NCBI GenBank assembly: GCA_021791455.1
Contig: JAJYWM010000052.1
Location: 1 to 7,765 of the forward strand
Source: a bacterium
GTDB taxonomy: Bacteria; Chloroflexota; Dormibacteria; UBA8260; Bog-877
Direction: 5' to 3'
Length of the DNA: 7,765 nucleotides
The notes under the pieces are model-generated. The model made no database searches. It saw only the letters and a program-made list of their open reading frames with translations, and had not been told where the DNA came from. Position 1 is the first letter of the stretch; each line of letters opens with the position of its first letter. The translations under genes and the position numbers were made by a program. Below, in pieces: positions 1 to 5,171 of the stretch.

Positions 1-1
1 C

Positions 2-475
2 TACGTCCTGGGGATGGTGGCGCCCCTGTTCGTCGCGGCAGTGCTGTGGGAACGCTTCCACTGGGACCAGGGCCCCCTGCTTCGCGTCGGCAGAGCCCCT
101 GTACGGCTGGGCCCCTGGCAACGGCAGCTCAGCGACGTGTTGGCCGGCACGCTCTTCATGCTCATCGCGGCCGGCATGCTGACGGTCGGTCTGAGCGGTG
201 GCAACACCATCACCCCACCGTTTCTCGGGGCCTTCGACACCTGGGCGAGCACCCACTTGGGGGTCGTTGTGGGTGGGCTGAGCCACCTTCCGGTGTGGGT
301 GATGGGAGTTGCCCTCCTACTGGTGACGCTGCGGCTCGTGACATGGGCCTGGCCGCGGCGCCAGCTGCAGGCCACGCATGATGAGGCCGTGGATTCCGTT
401 TCACGGCTGCAGGCCACCACGGGACTCGGGCACGGCACCCTGGGCCCCGAACAGGTGCCCGAGGAGACAGCTTGA
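2..475 (+). CDS. ccdA: CcdA-family cytochrome c biogenesis / thiol-disulfide membrane protein, C-terminal part
   Basis: The frame is already open at the left edge, so the N-terminus lies outside the window; 157 codons remain. Just before the first in-window Met it reads YVLGMVAPLFVAAVLWERF, which resembles the membrane segment typical of actinobacterial CcdA proteins. Two further hydrophobic stretches follow (around VLAGTLFMLIAAGMLTVGL and LPVWVMGVALLLVTLRLV), and then a hydrophilic, probably cytoplasmic tail of about 40 residues ending PEETA. CcdA proteins carry electrons from cytoplasmic thioredoxin to extracytoplasmic thiols for cytochrome c maturation, or in metal islands for keeping Cys ligands reduced. 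The catalytic cysteine pair would be in the missing part and cannot be checked. Its stop TGA overlaps the TTG start of the next gene, so the two are probably translated together. The family call rests on motif resemblance by eye; another small polytopic membrane family is possible. Confidence 0.68.
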   Translation, partial: YVLGMVAPLFVAAVLWERFHWDQGPLLRVGRAPVRLGPWQRQLSDVLAGTLFMLIAAGMLTVGLSGGNTITPPFLGAFDTWASTHLGVVVGGLSHLPVWVMGVALLLVTLRLVTWAWPRRQLQATHDEAVDSVSRLQATTGLGHGTLGPEQVPEETA

Positions 476-1509
476 CCCCCCGGCCGTTGAGCGCCACACC
501 CGAGGCCGGGCCAAGCGGGGGGCCATTCGACGGCGCGAGAGGGGTGCCGGTCGGAGTCGACCATAGCCCGGGGTCCGGTCTGCGGCTGAACTCCCGGACG
601 ATCCAGATCGCGCTGGGGTGTCTGTGGCTACTGGACGGGATCCTGCAACTCCAGGCACCGATGTTCGGCCGCGGCTTCATCTACGCTATCAACTACAACG
701 ACGTGATGAGCCAGCCGGCTGGGCTGGCTCACTTCCTGGTCTCTGTGGTCGGCATTGTGGAGCCCCATCTGCTCCTCTGGAATCCCCTGTTCGCCGCAAC
801 GCAGATCGCGATCGGATTGGGCCTTCTGTATCGCCCCGCGGTCCGTCTGGCCATCGTGGTCTCGATCGCCTGGGCATTGGTGGTGTGGGTGTTCGGAGAA
901 GGCTTGGGTGGCCTCTTCACAGGGCTGGCCACACTTCTCGGCGGCGCCCCCGGGCCGGTGCTACTCTATCCACTGATCGGGCTGATCGCCTGGCCGGTCG
1001 CAAACGCTCCCGGGCATACTGGCGGGTGGTTGCGCGCGGGGCCCTTGGGGGAGCGCGGGGCCAGGATCGGTTGGGCTGTGCTGTGGGTGGGCGGCGCGCT
1101 CCTCCAGTTGCAGCCCGTCTATCCGTACCCGGCGGTGCTGGCGTCGACGATTTCCATGAACCTGGCCAACGGCGAGCCCGCGCCGCTGGCATCCATGGAC
1201 ACGTTCTTGACCCGGATTGTCATCCTGATCGGTGACCCGCTGACATTGGTGCTGGCTCTGTTGGAGGCCGCGATCGGCCTGGCCGTGCTTCGCCGCTTCC
1301 ACACGCGGCTGTTCCTCGGCCTGGGGATTGCCGTGTCGATCCTGTTCTGGATAGCCGGGCAGAACTTCGGCGGTGTGCTCACAGGGACCGGAACTGACCT
1401 GGGTTCAGGGCCCCTCTTCGTTCTGCTCGCTCTCGCGCTGTATCCAGCGGCTAGGGCCACACTCGGCCACGAGTCGGCCACCCTGAGCGCCGCCGAGGTG
1501 ACGGCGTGA
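472..1509 (+). CDS. Unrecognised polytopic membrane protein with two internally duplicated halves
   Basis: I do not recognise a named family. The TTG start overlaps the upstream stop by 4 bases (TTGA), which argues for translational coupling. An alternative GTG at 544 would remove 24 low-complexity residues; the recognisable protein begins near residue 40. The 345-residue product has about eight hydrophobic segments. The two halves align by eye. Residues 46-171 carry LQLQ at 58-61, NPLF at 104-107, FGEGLGGLFTG at 141-151 and GPVLLYPLIGL at 161-171. Residues 199-323 carry LQLQ at 211-214, DPLT at 255-258, AGQNFGGVLTG at 295-305 and GPLFVLLALAL at 313-323. This pattern implies an ancient duplication and a pseudo-symmetric membrane fold. 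No Cys/His metal ligands stand out. Linkage to a CcdA-like gene and a metal-binding protein suggests a role in extracytoplasmic redox or copper handling (inference). The C-terminus is a short Ala/Glu-rich tail. Confidence 0.85.
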   Translation: MTPRPLSATPEAGPSGGPFDGARGVPVGVDHSPGSGLRLNSRTIQIALGCLWLLDGILQLQAPMFGRGFIYAINYNDVMSQPAGLAHFLVSVVGIVEPHLLLWNPLFAATQIAIGLGLLYRPAVRLAIVVSIAWALVVWVFGEGLGGLFTGLATLLGGAPGPVLLYPLIGLIAWPVANAPGHTGGWLRAGPLGERGARIGWAVLWVGGALLQLQPVYPYPAVLASTISMNLANGEPAPLASMDTFLTRIVILIGDPLTLVLALLEAAIGLAVLRRFHTRLFLGLGIAVSILFWIAGQNFGGVLTGTGTDLGSGPLFVLLALALYPAARATLGHESATLSAAEVTA

Positions 1510-1584
1510 AGGGCGGTCCACCACCAAGTCCAGCCCCACCCAGGCTTTGGCCTGCGACGTCAGCCACTTCATCGAGTTCTCAGT

Positions 1585-1595
1585 AGAAAGGAGAA
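1585..1595 (+). promoter_or_regulatory. Shine-Dalgarno site of the HMBD/SHOCT gene
   Basis: An AGAAAGGAG-type purine-rich stretch lies a few bases ahead of the ATG at 1599. It fixes the start of a protein whose second residue already belongs to the metal-binding domain (MYTCPMHP). No convincing promoter or CsoR-like dyad was found in the 89-base gap after the previous gene, so transcription may continue from upstream. Confidence 0.7.
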
Positions 1596-1598
1596 AAC

Positions 1599-2084
<486 letters not shown>

Positions 2085-2108
2085 TCGGCCCCAGGCTCGC
2101 TCCACCCC

Positions 2109-2126
2109 TGGGCTCGGTTGAGCCCA
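2109..2126 (+). terminator. Hairpin, possible terminator or attenuator, between two small metal-linked ORFs
   Basis: TGGGCTC (2109-2115) and GAGCCCA (2120-2126) form a perfect 7-bp stem with a GGTT loop, 24 bases past the SHOCT-protein stop. No T-run follows, so intrinsic termination is not certain; mRNA processing or protection is an alternative. A weaker CCCAGG/CCTGGG pairing (2090-2095 with 2107-2112) would compete with it. Confidence 0.45.
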
Positions 2127-2205
2127 CTGACCAGGCCGCGGAAGACTTCCATCGCCCGCGGCTCTGGAACGCGCCTGACAACAGAGGCCAAGAGGAGGTG
2201 CGGCG

Positions 2206-2271
2206 ATGATGACGGGAGTCTGGTCGGGTGGGTTCTGGCCGATGCTGCTGATCATGCCGGTAATGATGCTG
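2206..2271 (+). pseudogene. Small Met-rich membrane ORF, truncated by the insertion sequence
   Basis: A near-consensus ribosome binding site (AGGAGGTG, 2193-2200) sits 5 bases before ATG-ATG at 2206/2209. The product begins MMTGVWSGGFWPMLLIMPVM, an aromatic/Met-rich start running into a hydrophobic helix, like many small SHOCT-type membrane proteins beside metal-resistance genes. The IS boundary at 2272 cuts the ORF after about 22 codons. The frame then runs through IS sequence to a stop at 2449-2451, giving an 81-residue hybrid with a basic, non-membrane tail. No matching continuation was found in any frame to the right of the IS at 3389, so the remainder seems to have been lost. The strong start signal implies this was a real, well-translated gene. 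The family cannot be assigned from so short a remnant. Confidence 0.6.
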
Positions 2272-2296
2272 AGTGGTTCTCCATCTCAGTGCTGTA
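2272..2296 (+). repeat. Left terminal inverted repeat of the IS1595-like element
   Basis: 25 bases, the exact reverse complement of 3364-3388; identity stops at the next inner base. The TGA stop codon of the transposase (2286-2288, minus strand) lies inside this repeat. Confidence 0.95.
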
Positions 2297-3353
2297 AAGC
2301 CAACCGACCTGGGCTTTGCTTGCGCCAGGGTCGGTCGAGGGGCGGACCCGCCAGGCTGTCGCAGCGAACCCGCTTGTCGGGAGGAGGCACGGACATGGTC
2401 CTGCGGGTGACGCCAGGGCTGGCCACGAGAGAGCGGTACGTGCGGGGCTGAGCTTCTACCGCCTGTTCGAGGAGCTGGTAGAAGAGCATGCCCCGGGCAC
2501 GTGAGCGCCTCCGGTTGAAGCGAAACACGAACTCGTCGAGGTATGCCTGCAGGTGACCGGGCTTCACCCCGCCTTGGTGGGTGCCGAGGAGCCAGCGTTT
2601 GGCCAGTGAGGCGACGAGGTGGACGCCGGGGAGCACCTCGTGGGCCTTCGATCCCGAGCCCGAGACCACGAAGGGCTCGTGGACGTAGTCGTCCGCGCAG
2701 GCGCTCGGGTAGGCGGACCACCCGTCGCTTATGACCGTCGATCCTGACTCGACGTGGTCGAGTAGGAACCGCCGGAGCACCTCGGCGCTCGCATCCTCGA
2801 TGATCTCAAGACGACAGCGCCCGAATCCTCGCCCCATTCGTTCGACGGCGACTTCGACCAGGGTCTTCCCGAGCGCGCCCCGACCGGGCCTGCCGGGCTC
2901 TGGGCCGCCGAGGATCGTCTCATCGACCTCGACGCTGCCAGAGAGCCGGTCCCGTCCTCGCCGGACCATGGCCGTGCGGTAGCGGTGCAGCATGGCCCAG
3001 GCCGTCTGCTCGGAGCCAATGCCGAGCTGACGCTTCAGTCCGAGCGCTGAGATCCCGTTCTTCTCGCTCGTCATGTACCACGCGGCAGCGAACCAGACGG
3101 TGAGCGGCGTCCGCGTCCCGTGGAAGATCGTGCCGGCGGTCACCGACGCCCGACGCGCGCAGGCGGCGCAGAACCATCGGCCGTCCCCGTAACGCCAAGC
3201 GACCCCTGGACCGCAGCGCGGGCAGACGAAGCCGTCTGGCCACCGCAGCCAGTCGAGGTAGTCCAGGCACGCCATGTCATCAGGAAACCAGGCGAGCAGG
3301 TCGCCGAAGGAGGCCGGGTAGTCCACGCCTGCCCTGGGGGAAGCCCGCGACAC
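2286..3353 (-). CDS. IS1595/ISXO2-type DDE transposase
   Basis: 355 residues from GTG at 3353. An alternative GTG at 3326 (residue 10) has an AGGGCAGG stretch just ahead and is equally plausible. Residues 44-65 hold two Cys pairs (CPRC at 44-47, CAAC at 62-65), the N-terminal zinc ribbon of this family, followed by ASVTAGTIFHGTRTPL. The catalytic region shows VEVDETILGG (D144) and STVISDGWSAYP (D210). Then come AKRWLLGTHQGG (252-262) and HLQAYLDEFVFRFNRR (267-282), the signature of ISXO2-like transposases. The third catalytic residue cannot be assigned with certainty by eye. The protein appears full length with no internal stop, so the element may still be active. The C-terminal 40 or so residues are basic and unconserved-looking, and the stop lies within the left inverted repeat. 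The gene is antisense to the interrupted host ORF. Confidence 0.92.
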   Translation of the reverse strand: MSRASPRAGVDYPASFGDLLAWFPDDMACLDYLDWLRWPDGFVCPRCGPGVAWRYGDGRWFCAACARRASVTAGTIFHGTRTPLTVWFAAAWYMTSEKNGISALGLKRQLGIGSEQTAWAMLHRYRTAMVRRGRDRLSGSVEVDETILGGPEPGRPGRGALGKTLVEVAVERMGRGFGRCRLEIIEDASAEVLRRFLLDHVESGSTVISDGWSAYPSACADDYVHEPFVVSGSGSKAHEVLPGVHLVASLAKRWLLGTHQGGVKPGHLQAYLDEFVFRFNRRRSRARGMLFYQLLEQAVEAQPRTYRSLVASPGVTRRTMSVPPPDKRVRCDSLAGPPLDRPWRKQSPGRLALQH

Positions 3354-3363
3354 GCCGACAGCC

Positions 3364-3388
3364 TACAGCACTGAGATGGAGAACCACT
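3364..3388 (-). repeat. Right terminal inverted repeat of the IS1595-like element
   Basis: 25 bases, exactly complementary to 2272-2296. The transposase GTG at 3353 lies only 10 bases inside it, so the transposase promoter must overlap this end or lie outside the element. Confidence 0.95.
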
Positions 3389-3875
3389 AGAAACGGATCC
3401 TCACCGTCGCCGACAACCTGCCGCGTGGGAGCAGCACCCGGAATGGATTTACGGGCGGAGGTGAGCCGCGTGACTTGGCTGAGCGGATCGGAGTCCTCAC
3501 CTTGCGCGGGATACGTCAGCGTGCGCTTCATGACAGTCGCAACCGGTGCACCTGGTAGCACTTGCGGTCTCTACGCGACGCAGTTGGCGAAGTCCAAACT
3601 TACTTCACAGGCCCGACATGACCGGCGTTCGAACCCCAACGCAATTAGTCGATGGAGACCGGGTGCTGTCGTTCCCGGCGCAACCCCAACGATCTTGCTC
3701 GCCGGGATGGGATTGCGCGCGAACCAGGGCAGCCAAGTCGATCCGCTTGAGCGGTGGAGCCAAGCCGTGCATCCCCCATAGGTCACGCTACAGTGGACCA
3801 TGCCGGGTCGCGGGTGGAGGGTGCCGTTTGGCGCCCTGGGAGCGTGCAGTGTCGGGACGCCAGGATTAGCGAGTT
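3389..3875. other. Gene-poor stretch right of the IS, no supported coding region
   Basis: The open frames here (for example 3425-3781 on + and 3571-3993 on -) have no ribosome binding site, membrane segment or recognisable domain, and they overlap one another. The segment may include the remains of whatever gene lay right of the IS before rearrangement. Visible details are a near-repeat CGGATCCTCACC (from 3394) and CGGATCGGAGTCCTCACC (from 3484), the nonamer ACCCCAACG occurring twice (from 3633 and from 3683), a possible TACAGT -10-like hexamer at 3789-3794 without a clear -35, and a hairpin at 3818-3837 listed separately. Confidence 0.5.
3818..3837 (+). promoter_or_regulatory. Hairpin in the leader of the DUF2180-like gene
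   Basis: AGGGTGCC (3818-3825) pairs with GGCGCCCT (3830-3837) through 8 base pairs, one of them a U-G wobble, around a GTTT loop. It ends about 50 bases before the start codon at 3889. It could be a terminator for anything reading in from the IS, or part of a 5' leader; no T-run follows. Confidence 0.4.
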
Positions 3876-3888
3876 GAGGTGAGTGGTG

Positions 3889-4089
3889 ATGAAGTGTATG
3901 GTTGATGCCAAGTCCGGTATCGACAAAGACGCTGTGGCAGTCTGCCACGACTGCGGTGCCGGGGTGTGCCTCGTACATGTGACGCAGCGTCACGTGGTGG
4001 AAGCGCCGACCGGTATGGCCGGATCAGGGCGGTCACATACGGTGTACGTCTGCCCGACTTGCCATGCCGAGTGGCCAGGCCCCGAGTAG
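3889..4089 (+). CDS. DUF2180-like small zinc-ribbon protein
   Basis: 66 residues from ATG 3889, chosen over the in-frame GTGs at 3883 and 3886 because GAGGTGAG (3876-3883) gives a proper Shine-Dalgarno spacing to the ATG, and because family members begin MKC or MNC. Visible motifs are C3, then AVAVCHDCGAGVCLVH (C19, C22, C27, H30) and VYVCPTCH (C55, C58). This order matches DUF2180, a family of small, probably zinc-binding proteins in Actinobacteria and archaea whose function is unknown. The first position is altered: family members usually have a Cys pair near the N-terminus (CxxC or similar), whereas here it is CMVD with only one Cys. That may leave one zinc site incomplete. The gene stands alone, with a hairpin on each side and csoR about 425 bases downstream, so a link to metal stress is only suggested by position. 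Confidence 0.75.
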   Translation: MKCMVDAKSGIDKDAVAVCHDCGAGVCLVHVTQRHVVEAPTGMAGSGRSHTVYVCPTCHAEWPGPE

Positions 4090-4103
4090 CCGGCGTCAGT
4101 GGC

Positions 4104-4135
4104 GGGTCGGCCCCGCGGCGCCGCGAGGCCGACCC
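4104..4135 (+). terminator. Strong hairpin after the DUF2180-like gene, likely terminator
   Basis: GGGTCGGCC (4104-4112) and GGCCGACCC (4127-4135) form a perfect 9-bp stem. The enclosed 4114-4125 is itself a perfect palindrome (CGCGGCGCCGCG) that can extend the structure. It begins 15 bases after the stop codon. A pyrimidine-rich ATCTCTC follows rather than a T-run, as is common for actinobacterial terminators. Confidence 0.65.
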
Positions 4136-4463
4136 ATCTCTCAAGGGGCTTGTTGGTGGGCTGGTTGGGACGAATGTACGATCCGCAGCGCTCCGGTTAG
4201 CCGGCTCCATCGTGGAGTCTGGCCCCGCCTAGTACTGGTGCAGGCTGAAGTGGGTCACCCAACTTGCCCGCCAGCAGAGTCGGCGAAGTATGATCACCCT
4301 GTGCCAGTTGTGTGGTGGCGGCACCAGCTCATCCGTGCTGGCGAGAGGGTCCCCGCCTTGGACTGCGCTCGAAGGAACGCGGAGACGATTAGTGGTAGGT
4401 CCGCTTCCAAACCTGGTGTCTTGAGGCGGGACTGTCACACCTCTGGCGAGCGCCACGGAGTGA
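4136..4463. other. Gene-poor stretch before csoR, nothing supported
   Basis: No open frame here shows a ribosome binding site plus a recognisable protein; the minus-strand frame at 4229-4471 and the plus-strand frame at 4064-4495 look accidental. The only notable element is TATGATCA at 4289-4296, the same octamer found at the csoR -10 region (4491-4498), with TTGCCC 19 bases ahead of it (4264-4269). It could be a second, weaker promoter or a chance match. The stretch might be a degraded mobile-element remnant, but no repeat boundaries are visible. Confidence 0.4.
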
Positions 4464-4466
4464 TTA

Positions 4467-4486
4467 CCCACCCCACTCGGGGTGGG
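4467..4486 (+). promoter_or_regulatory. CsoR operator upstream of csoR
   Basis: CCCACCCC-ACTC-GGGGTGGG is a perfect 8-bp inverted repeat with a 4-base spacer. Half-sites and spacing are the same as those I recall for the Mycobacterium tuberculosis cso operator. It lies immediately ahead of a TATGAT -10 hexamer (4491-4496) and fills the space where RNA polymerase would contact the -35 region. Apo-CsoR bound here would therefore block its own gene, and Cu(I) binding would release it. Confidence 0.88.
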
Positions 4487-4490
4487 GTGG

Positions 4491-4496
4491 TATGAT
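4491..4496 (+). promoter_or_regulatory. csoR promoter -10 element
   Basis: TATGAT is one mismatch from TATAAT. The start of transcription would fall near 4503, giving a very short leader before the ATG at 4514, with only GGAG (4502-4505) as a possible ribosome site. No good -35 is visible at 17-18 bases because that position is occupied by the operator; TTACCC at 4464-4469 would need a 21-base spacer. Confidence 0.6.
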
Positions 4497-4513
4497 CAAT
4501 TGGAGTCGATGAG

Positions 4514-4912
4514 ATGGTCGAGACTTACAAGCGAGATGCCCTGGTCCGACTCAAGACCGTTCGCGGGCATCTCGACGCGGTGCTCGGCATGGTTGAGGCC
4601 GAGCGTTACTGCCCTGAGGTGATGAAACAGGTTGCGGCACTTCAAGCCTCGCTTGAGAAGGTCAACCGTCTCCTCCTGCGCAATCACCTTGAGACGTGTG
4701 TGTCCGAGGCCATCCAAACCGGGAGAGGCCGCGAGAAGATCGACGAGCTGATGGAAGCTCTCCGCTTCAACTCCAGCCTCACCGACTTCCGCCAGTCGGC
4801 AGACGTGCTCACACTCAAGCCCATGGCAGAGGATCCCGACGGAGTGCTGAACGCCGCCCCAGTCGAGGAGATGGGCCATCAGACGCGCCCTCGTCGGCAG
4901 AGATCCACATGA
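4514..4912 (+). CDS. csoR: Copper-sensing repressor CsoR
   Basis: 132 residues, all-helical CsoR/RcnR family (DUF156). The core aligns very closely with the mycobacterial protein: RLKTVRGHLDAVLGMVEAE, then YCPEVMKQVAALQASLEKVNR, then NHLETCVSEAI. The copper ligands are all present as C33, H58 and C62 (the C-H-C set), with Y32 and E78 in the second-shell positions known to matter for allostery. This marks a Cu(I) sensor rather than a Ni/Co (RcnR) or formaldehyde (FrmR) or persulfide (CstR) type. A longer C-terminal tail (about residues 92-132) is hydrophilic, as in other actinobacterial members. The start at ATG 4514 follows a GGAG, and an operator of matching type lies directly upstream, so autoregulation is likely. 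The YHS-permease follows on the same strand and is the probable co-regulated target. Confidence 0.96.
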   Translation: MVETYKRDALVRLKTVRGHLDAVLGMVEAERYCPEVMKQVAALQASLEKVNRLLLRNHLETCVSEAIQTGRGREKIDELMEALRFNSSLTDFRQSADVLTLKPMAEDPDGVLNAAPVEEMGHQTRPRRQRST

Positions 4913-5171
4913 CATCGTGGTGCGACCAGCCAGACGGCCCTGGTCAGGTGCAGGCTCGTTATGGTACTGCGCGAGTTCCTTGTGAGACCTGGCTCATGCG
5001 GAGTCCGGGGCGGGCTCGCCCGGTCACGTGGCACAGCGACGGCCGCCCGCGGCGGGAAGGTTGTGAACGCCGTGGCGGTGCCGATGTAGAGCCGCTCGGT
5101 CAGTGCCTCAATCGGCAGCCGATGGCGATGGGAGCAACGAGAGCGGAACCTCGATCCAGGACGTTGGCGTG
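4913..5171. other. 259-base intergenic region between csoR and the YHS-permease
   Basis: No second CsoR operator or clear promoter is visible. The GTG-started extension of the permease frame to 5103 has no ribosome site and encodes a polar stretch unlike a permease N-terminus, so it is treated as untranslated. A weak GGGC/GCCC-type hairpin lies near 5008-5022. Cotranscription with csoR is the simplest reading. Confidence 0.45.

Larger units (their letters stand above)
2272..3388 (-). mobile_element. Complete IS1595 (ISXO2-like) family insertion sequence, 1117 bp
   Basis: The element is bounded by perfect 25-bp inverted repeats beginning AGTGGTTCTCC, at 2272-2296 and 3364-3388. It carries one transposase gene that fills nearly all of it. 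Size and transposase type fit the IS1595 family. The flanking 8-mers (TGATGCTG on the left, AGAAACGG on the right) do not match, so the 8-bp target duplication expected for this family is absent. That suggests a deletion or recombination after insertion. The element interrupts a small Met-rich ORF at its left end. Confidence 0.88.

Noticed and set aside
210..680. Minus-strand open frames opposite the CcdA-like and membrane-protein genes
   Set aside because: They are antisense shadows with Pro/Arg-rich sequence and no recognisable features, while the plus strand shows clear membrane proteins.
3627..3635. GTTCGAACC, resembling the T-arm of a tRNA
   Set aside because: The bases on either side do not pair into a T stem on either strand, and no acceptor or anticodon arm could be built around it.
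3571..3993. 140-residue minus-strand open frame across the region before the DUF2180-like gene
   Set aside because: It overlaps the DUF2180-like start, has no ribosome binding site or domain, and its composition does not resemble the neighbouring genes.
4229..4471. 80-residue minus-strand open frame upstream of csoR
   Set aside because: It has no ribosome site or domain and runs into the csoR operator region; it was considered as a mobile-element remnant but no supporting repeat was found.
5103..5171. GTG start extending the permease by 23 residues
   Set aside because: There is no ribosome binding site and the extension is polar and unlike a permease N-terminus, whereas AGGA precedes the ATG at 5172.
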